Assembly (NCBI RefSeq): GCF_026151205.1
Contig: NC_087077.1
Location: 5,294,483-5,358,482, forward strand
Direction: 5' to 3'
DNA length: 64,000 nt
Source of the DNA: Bolinopsis microptera
Lineage: Eukaryota > Ctenophora > Tentaculata > Lobata > Bolinopsidae
Shown here: positions 1-13,300 of the stretch, piece after piece
Position numbering within the stretch: the stretch's first letter is position 1
Layout of the letters: each line of letters begins with the position of its first letter
The notes under the pieces: generated by a model
Databases searched by the model: none
Seen by the model: only the letters and a program-made list of their open reading frames with translations
Told to the model about the DNA's origin: nothing
Program-made: the position numbers and the translations under genes

Positions 1-954
1 AGACAGTAGCAGAACGTGTTCAACTACACGTGAGCTGTAATACACTAGCACTGTAGTATAGTCTACTACACCCCTCAATAGTTAGTAGTAAACTACCAAC
101 CTACATCAGAGAAGTATGTAGAGTGCGGACTACACGGCCCTGAACCCTTTATCGGGTCGTATAGGTGATACCGTACCATGCGGCAACCTTGAAGACATGG
201 CAGCCTGGCTTCGGGAAGTGTATGGTGGGTATTGTGCGGAGATATTATGCACTTATGACCGCCAAAAGGCCTGGGAGAGCATATATTGACTACGGGAAAT
301 GTATGTTATTTCTGTAAGAAATGCATGATTGTGGGTGATGATTTGGATTTGTGAACCAGTCAAGTGATGAATGATGTTTCAGGGTGATGAATTGTGGAAG
401 AGATCAACAGTTAACGGGAAGTAAATTCCGAAGATAACTGACGCTGGATGGAATTTGCGAGGAACTCGAAACAACAATAATTCATTATAAGAAATTATTG
501 GCACCTTCTTTAGGGACAAAATTACGGCACCAATGACCAAAGTTCAAAGCGATAAGTATGGAAATCGTTGTTCAAATGAAATTGTAGCACCTCAAAGAAT
601 TTAAAATTTTCGGTAACGATAGAAATATAGCAATTTTAAGTAGTGCAAATTGGATCGAATTATGAAAACTTTAGTACTTTTTATTTTGTCCTCATATATG
701 TCTGATGAATGGTCTGTTTCATGTGTCTATTATTAACAACGAAGGTGGAATTGCAGATCATTGTTCTTGCTAAAAATTAGAGCCTGTTAATTGGACAATG
801 AGCCGTGAAGAATGTGGAACAAAAAGAAAACAATTTAAGAAACCCTTCAATTCCTAATTCATGCAATTGATACAAGAATGGACTTAATCTGTCCGAAAAA
901 AAAACACGGGGTGGCATGAATGCATTCCCGACGGACATCATGATAGGATTCAGA

Positions 955-1345
955 AAATACCAGCAATTTCTGGGATATTATAATCGGTGTCTGTTTAGCT
1001 TCACCCAGCGTGGTTATTCAGCACTGTTTAATGTTTATTCTGAAAGGTCCTATAACAGATAACTATGAACAAGAATGAACTATACAACCAGAACACAAAT
1101 TCGAATCATCACTATTAATCAAAAGAACAATTTGTTCCAGCAAGAAGACAGATTGAGCCACGATATTTTTTAATTTTCCAAATACCAGAATTTTCTCAAA
1201 TATTTCAATCGCTGTCTATTTCACCTCCACCAGCAAGATTATGCAGCTCTTTTTATGATAAGGTCCTTTAAATACCATCGAATTCAAATGATAACCACAA
1301 ACTTAATCAAAAGAACAATTGGTTGCAGCAACAAGACTCCACACT
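955..1345. repeat. Divergent tandem duplication, two copies of about 170-200 bp
   Basis: Two related blocks follow one another, about 955-1150 and 1182-1345. Shared anchors in the same order are AAATACCAG near the start, a CGGTGTCTGTTT/CGCTGTCTATTT segment, AAGGTCCT in the middle, and AATCAAAAGAACAATT followed by a GCAGCAA-like end. They differ by many substitutions and small indels, so the duplication is old. No coding potential was seen. Confidence 0.5.
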
Positions 1346-4300
1346 GGGGGAAAATAACAGATAACACTAACTAACCAACAAACCCCAAATTTTCCACATA
1401 TTTGGTGGATTAGTAATGCACAAATATACGACAATTAAAAGAAGAACGGCGTCGAAATGAAACTTCATGTAAATCACGTCATGACCGATCACCCTCTTTG
1501 TGAAGAAACACGCCAAGAATGCAGGAAAACGGAACGTCAACAATCCTGGCACAACGCCAAAAATACCACAGCCCCTACAACATGTATAACAGAAGAATTA
1601 TAACCAGAGCGGGAAGGGGGGTAAAGAGTGAAGTTTGTGCTCCCTTCTGCATCATCTCTACACCAGTGGCCCGGGACTCCCTAATCACATTAAAAATAAC
1701 AAAACACATTAGATATAAGAAAACAAAAGGGTAATATCCACACGCTCTGTTGGGGTCCCTGATCCGATTAGAGTTCCCTTGTTTGTTACTTTACAGAGCT
1801 ACAGAACTACAGAACTGTTCCCTAGTTTGAAGTTACTCTATATAACCACACTCCACAGGGCACATACTTTAGTCTTAGTTCCCCTGTCTGAAGTTACCCT
1901 AAATTCATCGTTTTGTTCTCAAAGAACTGAACCTAAGATAAGCATAGGACAAGTTCAAAGTCAAACCAACAACTGATAATGTCAAAAGAAGAGGAGATAA
2001 GATAAGATCAAAGTAAAAATAGATTATCGATAAAAGGAGCAGCGATGTGAATCTGAAGACATGACATTTAAGGCATAAAGAGCCTGACATTTTGTGAAAT
2101 TGCCCAAAAAACATGAGGTTGTCAAATGTGAGTGAATAGTAATAAAGTTTCCGTTATCATGTTCTAGTTAAATAAGTAATAACACCCTGGTAATTACTGC
2201 AGGCTTCTTACCCTCTGATAAAAGACAGCTGCCAGAAAGTTCACATATGAATTGTTGAATATCACGAACACATTCTGAAATAAGTGGAGATGTGATGGAC
2301 AGTGCAGGGAATTTGTCTGGTTAAATGAAAGTTCGTGTTTTTCTTGCCTAAGTTGGAGAGAATTAAGCCGTCTAACTCGGGTATTCTGTTGCAGAGTGAG
2401 TTCCTGAATTTTGAGGGTATGTATTTAAAATCCTTGAAATTAGAACTCAGAACATGGCAACGAGATTTAAAAGTTTTATTAGCGTCCGGAATAGAATATA
2501 AATGAAGCACTTTAATTTTCAATAAAGGGTTAAGTGAGTTTAACAAACTTAATAGCTACCCTTCGTTGTGACTGCGGAGGATGGATAAATTAGATCAAAG
2601 TTGATCGAGAAAAGTTGTGGCTTTTCAGTTAGAACTAGCAAGGCATTATCCGAATGATCTATGAAATTGAGTTTGATTTGCAAGTAATTTCACAGTAGGA
2701 GCACTTTTATTTAATTACAAATATCCACCAAGGTGGTAAAAGCATTTCGTCTCGGATTGATGGATTTAGATCCGCCCTGAATGGTATCAGAAACCGCAGA
2801 GAAACCGCAGAGAAACCGCAGAGAACCAGTCATTGGAGGAAAATAGGTTGCATTTTGGGGCTTTTATATTTAGTGGACATGAGCTTCCATTATTTACTTT
2901 CTTTTAATAGGTCTGGTGATAAATGGGTAGAGTGGAATTGCATTAACAAAAATTATAGGAATGTTTCCGAAAGTAAAATGCACTTTATTCCTAAAACAGC
3001 CTAATTCTCCTCAAACTCGGACATCCGAAATCCTAACTCTATCTCACATTCTATATCATACCCGCTCTAAACAGTGAACTGTATATCCCTATTACTGAAT
3101 ACTATCACTATTTCTAAACTCTAACTCTATACCAACCACTATCCTTAACATTAAACCTAACAGTAACACCTTGGCTCCATAATATGAAAAACTTGTTTTA
3201 ATTCTAAATAAAGAGCTCGAATAAGGTCATGCCCATACCGTAGAAAAATTATTTCCAACGGCGAGAGATAAAAATTCATTACCACACCAAGACAGATAGG
3301 CGTAATGAAGTGTAACAACTTTTTAACCCACAGTCGACAGTGAGACGGCTCTACATGTACCAGCGGTTCTAATCTAATTTTCCACTTTACTATATTTAAC
3401 GAGGATCATTTCATGTGTGCGTGTGTACTTTATTAAAAAAGTGTCGCCCTCCAGTCGTTCAGTAAACTTCCAATTTTAATGTGATAACCTGTCCCTCCGC
3501 ATAACTGCCACATAACCTCCGCATGGGTATAATCCAGGGAGTACGGTTACATACCGGCTTTTGAAGCAAATTAAAAAATTAGAGGATTTCTCAACGCTCT
3601 CCGGGTTCTTATTTCTGGAAGCTTCACTGGTTTACTTTAAAAGTAACAATGTTTTTTATACGGTTCAAGAATCAGGTGAGCAGTGAAGCTTACTTTTAAA
3701 AGCGGGGTTGGACAAACAAGCGTCATACCCAAAAAAGTGAAGCAAATAGCGTTAATCTGAAAATTATAGTGACAGAAGGTGGACTATAGCAGCAGCAGCA
3801 ATGCATCAAGCTATTATTGACCACTGACTGACCGCAAAGAGTCAGCTGAAAAATTGTCAGTCAACTAAGTCAGAAGACAAACTGTATCGAGATGATTTCA
3901 CGAAACTACAGACCTCAGATCAGGTCATATCAGATCAGGCAACAAGACAGAACAATCCTTCCTTATCGTATCAGAAAGATTTCCCAGGTACGGGGTCCGG
4001 AAAACAACAAGTTAGATCCTGTTATAATATTATATCAGAAAGATATGCCAGGTATCTAATCGCAGGTATGTTAATAGTTAATAGTATGTAGTCCTGTTAT
4101 CAAGGAGGCAGCTGGAGCGTACTGTGGACCATATTATACTGGATCAATAACACTACACAATCTACTCACATCATATCAATAACTATGTAATATCAGCTGC
4201 TATGTCGAGCATTTTATTAAAGGCGCCAAACGCTCGCCTCCAATCAGATCGCCTGACCAGTTTATATTCCACCGATAAGAGTCGGCGGGTAATATCACGT

Positions 4301-5289
4301 GACCGAGCACCAATAGAGAAATAATAGGGCGGGTGGAGTATTGGTAGGAAATGTTTGCTGCTCTCCTATTGTGTGGGATATTAAATATTTGGCAATAACC
4401 AGTTGTTTAGAAAGGTGCCCGTGTTTCTCGCTTTTATCTCACTTCCTGGATGGAGTGAAAATGCCAGTAAAATTCGATCACACTTCATTGGTAATTACCT
4501 TCATTTCCACTCTACTTCCCAGCAAATCTATTCAATCTACTCGCTGCTCTAAATATTGGTTAATCAACGAAAATCAACTCGCAAACAACGAAATTCAAGC
4601 TTTAACGACGGTGAAGACTAATATGATGAAGGTCACCGCAAAAAATTAACAAGGCAATCAGCCAAAACTCAGCCGACTCGGTCAACTGTTGAGCTGTCGG
4701 GATATTGATACCCCTAACAGGATCAAATAAAAGAGCGGCGTGTCAAGGAAACAAACCTACCTCAAAGCAATATGGACACAAGCAATGTTATAAATAGAAC
4801 TTTAAACGTCCTTTATGTAATCAAATCACAAGAATAAAATAAGATTTACGGAGCTGCTCCCTACAACACGGAGGATAACCTGAACCTGACTAGGAGAAGT
4901 CCTCAAAACAAGCAGAGTACTCCGGACACCAAACAAGCTAAACATCTCGTTAAGGTGACGTCATGTGTTGAAGTGTGTATCACAGCTATAAGGATGGTAG
5001 TGTAAGCTAAATATAGTGAATGACTGCATAGCTTGTCACGTGGGCGCTTACTGTGAAAAGAAATCCACAGAGCAGGAGGAGGATGATGATTTCCCGGAAA
5101 TGACAACAAGTTGGTGGTGATCTGTACCCGGGGAGAATGAGTGGTGTGGAGGGGTTTGAGAGGAGAAGGGGCGAGAGGGATGAGGTAAACATCTGTCAGT
5201 TCGGGGAGCTATCTCAACTACCAGGAAATCATATATAGACCCTTAAACTGGGGGTCACGTGATGCAAATCGAGATCTTGTGACCCAAAT

Positions 5290-5490
5290 GCGGCGTGTTG
5301 ATTGGCTGACAAGCTTGGAGGTTACCTGGGATTGGCTGATATATTGAGAGGGTGCCAGGATTTAGAAGGTTAGAATATATAGACTCTTGAGATGAGCTCA
5401 CGTGTATTATCGTTAAGAATAGGCGTCAAATGGTTCACACTGATTGGTTCACACGAAATTGTTTATCTCATGATTGGTCAATGAAAGGAT
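5290..5490. promoter_or_regulatory. Cluster of inverted CCAAT boxes
   Basis: Four GATTGG motifs (reverse CCAAT) occur within 190 bp, near 5298, 5332, 5441 and 5474. The first two share the longer form GATTGGCTGA. CCAAT boxes of this kind are bound by NF-Y in animal promoters. Further copies lie at 4.23-4.32 kb next to a GGGCGGG box. No downstream gene is visible, so this may be a promoter for something unrecognised or part of a repeat. Confidence 0.3.
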
Positions 5491-7329
5491 GAGAAAGAGG
5501 AGGCGATTGTCTGGGCTATGGTGACTATGATCTGACAATTCTCACGCCGTGTAGTTGGTCGGACCACAGTTCATTACAAGTTCATTACAAATGTGAGTAG
5601 TTTTACAATTGTGAGTAGTTTAAAAATGACAGTTAAGAAGAGTAAAAGACCGAGTTTTATTTAAAATTATCTTGAAAAGGAAGTTTTAAGACGCCGAGCT
5701 ATAGACATAAAACTCGCAGCAAGATTAATAATTACAAATCTAGAAACATAATACTAGAAATGAAATTCTAATATAGTGTACTGTATACAGTAATTGCACA
5801 ACGATAAGCGCACCACCCCACCCAAAAACCAAATCTAGAAATGAGTCAATAAAACCAATCTACCTCTGAAGCGAGCACATTCCAGAGCACAAATAAAGGG
5901 CAGTACAAGTCCCGTGGTAGTCAGAAAACTATAGACGTGTATTACACCAGCGGTCAGAGGGACACTGTGAGACTACACCGTGATGTACAATGTATTGTTA
6001 GATAATAAGGAAAGATTGGTGGGGTACTGGGAGACTTTAATGCGGTTACCTACTACTATACCCTCTAGGGATATACCATGACATGCTGAGGTATGTGGAA
6101 GTGGGGTTGAGGTATGTGGTAGTGTGGTTGAACGACGTCAGTGAGCTGCTAAATCGTTGACACGATCGTCATTTGGGTAGACAGAAAACAGTTGACGCTA
6201 GCGTTGAGCAGTGAGGCAGAAAAATTTGAGCGTTTCGTTTGATTTTGGTGGATTACAGTGTCAGTACATTCTTGAGAAAATACCTAGGATACCATTCTAC
6301 GAATTCGGAATGAAATACCACGAAAAGAACTCAACTCAAACGAATAACTGTAACAAGATTTGGAAAATGAAGCCATAGTTGAACAAGTTTTACAAAACTT
6401 TAAAGTACAGCTAATCATCCTGTCTGCACGACGGTTCTTTGATTTATAAATTAGAGCGCGAATCAGAGCACAATTTGGTAAATTAAACCTGTATAATAAC
6501 CCCCCGTCAGCAAAACAATCTGCCCCTCAAAACTAATCAACCAAATGAGAGTGGAGCCGTCACAAATCTTCCAAAAGAGGAGCTAACCACAACAACAACA
6601 GCTTGTGTGTAGAGCCTCCAAATATCAGACTTGAGACTACTACAACTGCTTGAAAACCATAGGAAGAAGGAGGGGCAAACCGCAAACATTTCCATACGCT
6701 CTCCAAACAACCTGAGATAAGCTCCTTGAACTGTAACAGTAGACTAAAGGTTAAACTATAAATAAGTTCCTTCAGCTATAACAGATGAGCTCCTTAAAAA
6801 AGTGGGAGTTGGCCAGCAAAGTGGGAGGTGGTCTGCAAGCACGTGCAACATATTAAATCATGTCTGGATGTATCGGCAGCCTACAGCTTACAATACAATA
6901 AGCATAATAATTAACAGCAAGAATAAAGAGAATGTAGAACAAAGTCAGAACAATGAGACATTGAACTGTTAAGGTGTTTGTTAGAAACTTTAATTGTCGT
7001 TACAGCTGCATCATTATCGGTCTTAATGGACGGTGATCATGCAACGATATTGAGAGATCTCACGAGAGAGTAGAGACGTAAAGCTTGGAGATTTAATCAT
7101 CGTTCGTGGGTGGCGACTTGCGTATTATATGCACATACGACGTTTGAATAGCTTAATTTTAATTATAAATGAGAAGAGTAAATATATGAAAAACAAAGAG
7201 GTCATTGTAAAATAGAACAAAAAGAGCTAGCTGTGATGTTTGTGAGAATAGTTCAAACAGCAAGGCCTCCAACATTCGCTACATTGACTACGCGTCTGCT
7301 TTAATTATGTTTTAGGTAGTTATCGAACG

Positions 7330-7470
7330 TCTATACACACAGACCAAGCAATCAGCCAATCAGGCGTTCTGGATCTGGTCAGGTGGTTCTAATTAGCCAA
7401 TCAAGCGGCGGGACTCAATCACGTGGTTAGAATCAGCCAATCAGCGTTGAGCTGTTTCGCGACAATCCCA
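7330..7470. promoter_or_regulatory. Three AGCCAATCA boxes with E2F-like and E-box motifs
   Basis: AGCCAATCA occurs three times within about 85 bp (near 7353, 7395 and 7436). It is accompanied by GGCGGGACT, a CACGTG E-box and TTTCGCGAC. This is the grammar of NF-Y-dependent promoters in animals. No transcript can be assigned from the sequence alone. Confidence 0.35.
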
Positions 7471-8228
7471 AGCGCTAGTAGGATGTGCGGACCTTCCTTC
7501 TAGTTGAACTGAGTGCAAGTAATCTGGCTGCCAAATTGGTGAAATATATCGCACCATAAACCCAAATCCGGAGGATAATATCCCACAAACTAAGTAATTG
7601 TTGTTCTGGGAGTCAAATTAACGAGAAATATACCGCAGATCCGCTAAATTAGCTAAATTCGTTAATTTAACTAATATTTGGAGTTTGAAAGTGTAAAATG
7701 TGGAGGGTACATGTGGTGTTAATTGGCTCTCAAGGAAGGGGCTGTATGTCAATTAGGCTCATCTTATACATTGTGTCATTACCAAACTAGGTTCAGGAAA
7801 TTGTTTAAATCTCATCAATTAACAAGAATTTCGCCGCGGTTAAACCACGCACGATCAATTTTCCCTACCATGTACTTGTACCATTAATTCTTTAGAGTGA
7901 AAAGTGTGACTGGAAAAAAGTGCACCATATTTACATACTATATTTTTTATAAATGAGTGGGATTCGTGCATGGTAAAAATTGACGATTTATTTGACCAAT
8001 GCAGCGCCGCGCATCAACAATAAATGAATCCATAAAATTGCGGAAAATAACTTTGCGAAGGATGAATTTCACTGTAATTAATTAACACATGGCTAGCGTC
8101 GCGCGCAGCTTAACAGACGCTTCCTATACACTTAATTATAGGGGAGTGGTCTATATTTCGAAGGAGCAGACTTTTGTCATCATCGCAGGTCCATCGGGCC
8201 ACCTCATATATCCAAACCCGATTACTTA

Positions 8229-8266
8229 TTCCCTACGATCTTTTTGCCTTCGGCAAGAGTAGGGAA
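8229..8266. repeat. Nested perfect hairpin
   Basis: TTCCCTAC (8229-8236) pairs with GTAGGGAA (8259-8266). Inside it TTGCC (8244-8248) pairs with GGCAA (8252-8256) around a TTC loop. The function is unknown. It could be a small mobile palindrome or an RNA hairpin. Confidence 0.5.
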
Positions 8267-9613
8267 AAAAATTTTGCCTGGTTTTAATGATTTAATGGCC
8301 ATTAATTGGAACATGAGGCAGGTAAATTACCTCCTGATTCAGAGATAAAAACTCTTAAACACAAAATAACAGAAAATGATAAGACAGCCTGTCATAGCAA
8401 AAGTCCGGACTATCTGAACTCAGAAGTGAGAGTAAAGTTGCGCTGAATAAATTAGTCTCTAACAACAGTGTTACAGAGGATCATCACCAGAATCATTACA
8501 TATCCAGACAGCGCACTGTCACAACCCTCCCGGACCTTATTTAAAATCTCCACTCTGCGATCAAGGACAAAATTAGGGAAACTAAGTTTCAATAAACTCG
8601 AGATGTAACCAGCAATTGGACGGAAATCTGAATGTGCAACAGCTGTATCAAGCGCGAACGCACAGGATCTTTATTTAACGGAAAAACCGATTATACAGAT
8701 CGGTTGCGAATAGCCCAAGACCTTTTCGAGACATGCGAATAGTTGTTAATGTTAATATCCGTAATAATAACGATTATTAAACGTTCTTTTCTTTAATCTA
8801 AGCGCTGTATTCGTACGAGGTTGGCAGAGTTTGTTGTGTATTAAGTAGCTCTTTAAATATAATTAGGCATTATCTCTACCTCAGCACTAAAGAGAGACAT
8901 GGCAGGATATCTTAGGAGGGCGTTATAATGTGCTAGTACTTAGCACTATTATCAGGTAGAAGCAAGTGTACTAGACATGTAGCGGGGGTCCTAAAACTGT
9001 ACAATTCTTAATATAACTCGTACTTTAAGCTTGGCAACTACAAGGGTAGTCGAGGCATCATTATAGATATGAAGGACTGTTCCATCAGAGTTCTATACGG
9101 ATACCGAACATGTGATATGAAACTGAATATATAGTTCTGGTGAGTGGTGGAATATTCAATGTTCAATAATCTGGCAGCTGGTGTCGAAACTTGAATCGAA
9201 AGTGGGAATTGTATGACCATCTGTTTTTTTACAGCTGTGACTCCGCCTTGAAATATAATATCTAACATCTGATGTATTAATAATGGAATCATACAATATT
9301 TGAATGGACTTTCTTTCTAGATGAATTGAAATTGTTCGGCGAGGCTATCAAAAATATCCCTCAATAAAAACAGGGAAATAAAAGTAGCATCCTAACAATA
9401 ACCCTATTGATAATGCGTATTACTATTATCCCCTCTATAATGTACCATAGTAGGGTACATACTATCAGTGGTATCTCGTAAGCCTTAGTTGACTAGGACT
9501 ATAAATTATATATAAATATATATATAATATATAATATATATATGATATAACTTGACCGTTATGATTGATACAGGACGAATATTATTGGCGGGGGGAGATA
9601 TATTATTAATACC

Positions 9614-9646
9614 GTCTGGTCACTAATATAATATTAGTGACCAGAC
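9614..9646. repeat. Perfect 15-bp hairpin with a 3-nt loop
   Basis: GTCTGGTCACTAATA at 9614-9628 is the exact reverse complement of 9632-9646, separated by TAA. It lies in an AT-rich tract with (TA)n-like sequence just upstream at 9500-9550. Confidence 0.85.
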
Positions 9647-10275
9647 ACCAGACATGGTTGATACTTAGTGCTTTAGCTAATATGTAAGTAACGATATAAT
9701 ACCAGGTGCTACTAATAATAATATCTGATATACTAATTATGTGTATTAATTATGTGCGAGTAATACCGTCTAGCCGCCCCTATATTGATATCTCAGTGAG
9801 ATGGGTACTATTACTAGCAAACTAGCTAGAAGACATAAGGGTATCAAATACTATAAGGATACTTATTGCTATTGGAGCAGGAAGACCCTTTAATTTTCTG
9901 TGATAAAATGAGTAGAAGTTGAGAATGATATCGGTGCCAGAGCAAGGACAGCTTTATCTTCAATAAACACTTGCCAATGTGGATCCGATAAGAAGATGAG
10001 ATAAAGAAACATGTTTCCTGTTTCCTGCTTTGAAAATACTTGTGAGCAGATAGGAGAGATGCTACATAGCGGGTTGGATGATAATGATAGCAAGGGGAGT
10101 AACAATAAGGAGAACCAATTAATATTACAAATGGTTAACGAATATTACTACCAGTGCATTTGACTGCCATATTGATAGTAACGAATTAGCATACTAAACA
10201 CTATTTGCATAAGTAGTAGCTATATATGGGCCACCCAACGTCACAACTTAACCGTGTGCTGTATTTATTCATAAT

Positions 10276-10380
10276 ACCACCTCCTCCTTTCAATAATACT
10301 TGCCCACCTCCTCCTTTCAATAATACTTGCCCACCTCCTCCTTTCAATAATGCAGTTCACCTCCTCCTTTCAATAATGCA
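10276..10380. repeat. 27-bp tandem repeat, about four copies
   Basis: A CACCTCCTCCTTTCAATAAT core recurs with spacings of 27, 27 and 26 bp. Three copies stay in one reading frame and would read Pro-Pro-Pro-Pro-Phe-Asn-Asn. The frame is short, has no recognisable neighbours and is lost in the last copy, so I treat it as a non-coding minisatellite. Confidence 0.75.
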
Positions 10381-13300
10381 GTTCTCTAAATTGTCGAGCT
10401 TCAAATCATCAGCCGCGTGCTATAAGACAGAGTGACAGAGTGACAGCGTCAAATGTTTTGTCGTACAAAAAGCAAGCAATCATAATTAACAATTATGGAC
10501 ATTATGATTGTAATAAGCAATAGGATAAATACTTAATAAAAGGACTATACTAGTGAGTACAAGGAATACATTGTGCGTGACATTCAATAAAATCATAAAG
10601 TTATAATATAAAGGCATAACGTAGCTACCTTACATAACAGTTTATTAAATCAGGCAGATAAGAGTAAGGGCTCGATTACTAAAGCGTGCAGAACCTCAAA
10701 ATTGTATTTTTTTTGTAACGTAACACGATAAAAACGATAATTTAATGAAAACAATTTGGGTTAATTTGAGCTGGAAGGACAATTCAGGTTTTGGAATGAA
10801 CCCTGAACTCCTGGATAGGTTCTGTAGAACTTAGACTTTATGTTAAATGTACTGAAGTTGAAGATAAACCATTTTAATACATATTACATTCATTGTGAGT
10901 ATGAACATGATGTTGATAATTAAAACTTGATTTCGCTCATCACTACTAGACTCTGCTCCGAAGTTAGCAGCAATGTCCTGAGCAAAAAAGCAAAACAACA
11001 CTTTTGGGGAGTAAACAGTTACGCAAACTATACACACTGGAGCAGCTGTACACTCACAATATGAACTGTAAAACACTCGCCCTACCAAACACCAATCACA
11101 ACAAGGAACACCTTGGAGTAGCCAATCAGAGCACAGGAAAACACCCACGTGGCACGGAAAACACAGTTCCTGTTGTCGAGGCAACCATGACCAACCCTGG
11201 GTGGCTACATCACCCGATTTGATGGGCTGCAGAGTCGGGATACAAACTAGATATAACTCCGCAACCAATTCTCCACCAGATTGGCCTAATTATAATTTAT
11301 ACCAAAACCGATGCTCACAAGACAAAATCTCTCAATCAGGTGCCAGTTTCCGCCACGTTTTACCGCATAACACACAGCCTCACCACCTCATCACGCCTCC
11401 CCAATATCAGCCCACCAGCCAGCTGTGGACATGAACCAGCTCTCAGTTCCAGAATATTCTAACCGCTTTGTCCGGCAAGCAGCGGAGAGCTGGCCACTCA
11501 GGTGAGGGAGGCGGGGTCACTGCCCGCAACTCGTACTGAACATAGCAGGGGTAGGCGGTGCTTAGCGCCAATTGGCGTGGAGGGGGGAATGTTAAGTGAA
11601 TAGCATAATGAGGATTAAATAAGTTTCTATTTCAATATAATGAGTCAATGCAGGCAAATGCGGACGGAGGAATGTGGCGGGAATATCTGAAAAGCGGGAA
11701 TGTCAGAACCTAAAAGAGTTGGTGATGTGGGGGATAACAGAGGTGGCTGGAGGGAACTTATGTTTGCAACTAAGTGACAAATGTGCTGAGCAAATAATCT
11801 CAGTCCCCTGAGAAAGTGAGGTATTGTGTTAGGTAGACATGGAACCCGTACGAGGCAGAGTTTTGGAACATTGCCAGATAGTGGGGACCACGAGATCAGC
11901 TCACACTTTCGTTAACTGAACGAATTTCTTTGTGACCGCAATTACAGAACTTTTAAAAGATTGGACTGTCAACCTGATTAAAAGAATAAGAAGCAGGATT
12001 GCCAATTCAATAAACTCGAGGCACATCCTCACGAGTTTTCAGTGCTACTTTGGAAGAAGAGGTACAATCGTTCTATTTAGGTCTGCTTTATATACCCTGA
12101 CAGATCCAACAGCTGACTATTCCAACAATAGTATTATAATTAATTAAAGATCGGAAAACAATGTCACAATGCTATTATGGCGGATGAAAACGACTAGAAT
12201 GAGGAATAATAACTGGTCGAATCAAGCATTTACTTAGCTGTTAATCTGAAATCCTAATAGTGTATTGTTTTCATTTCTCCTTTATGGTTGGTCGATTTAT
12301 TTAAAATTATCAAAAATACGGAAAAATGTGTTTCAAAAGAAGAACTTAATAAATATCAGCGTTAAGTGTTAAAGGATGAGAACCATAAATGATCAAGATT
12401 CTCCAATTCAATACATATAATGTGAATGAATATTCTGTTCATTCGTAATGACAGCTTCCATCAACAAAAACTTGGTAAGATATATATTATATAAGTATAT
12501 TTTATGTGTATATTAGTATATTTTATTTTTAGTAAAACACGACATAAATGTTTTGCAGATGTTTAAGCAAATACGTAAGAACAACGTGTGTACACATAAA
12601 ATTGTAAACAATAAAGTGAATATGAGCAACAGCACATTTTAAATAAACATTAACGGTCATCAAAGACAAGCTGCACAGGCACTGCACAACTACACTTCAT
12701 GAACACTACCAACTACACTTTATGAACTGACACCAAAACAAATATTGAGCGTAACTTGTATCCAGTACATATACCATTGAAGCTGGTCAGGCGGTGCAGA
12801 TTTTCAATAACTTGTGACTGTTCCAACAACCTACCAATAACAATGTTCCTGCGTGAATCCCCCCTCCAAGGAGTCTCCAAGACGGGGCTAATTTATGAAT
12901 TTAAAGGACAACAATTAGCGTACTCAGAATCAGAAAATAAAATAATTAAGTAAAGATTAAAAGGAGTATGGAATGATTATGAAGATGAGATTAAAAGAAT
13001 GAACATGGATTGATTACGAGAAAAAATAATGAATATGTGGGGTTTCTAAAACGTTTAACAAGCTAGTCAAGAAGTCGCCAAAAACTAGATTTATCAAGAT
13101 GAAAATTACATTACCGGCATTAACTGGAGCAAATATTTAATTGTAACGGGCAAAATAAAGTACGGGGGAACGGAAAATGAAATTACAGAGGTTAAAAACG
13201 AAGTAGGGGAAAAGAAACGGGCTGCACATTACAAAACATGTGAAAAATGAAAACAACTACACGCTGTTAAAAGAGTGGCCGGAACTCGACAATGTTTGCC

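Noticed and set aside
120-300. Possible 5S rRNA or snRNA at the left end
   Set aside because: A few words resemble 5S (TACACGGCCCTGAACC), but the box elements and the rest of the gene are absent.
10226-10435. Proline-rich small ORF (PPPPFNN repeats)
   Set aside because: It is a product of a 27-bp minisatellite, with no domain, no splice support and the frame lost in the last unit.
10843-11268. 141-codon minus-strand ORF
   Set aside because: Cys/Val-rich translation without family motifs. The opposite strand is also open, and composition looks like chance.
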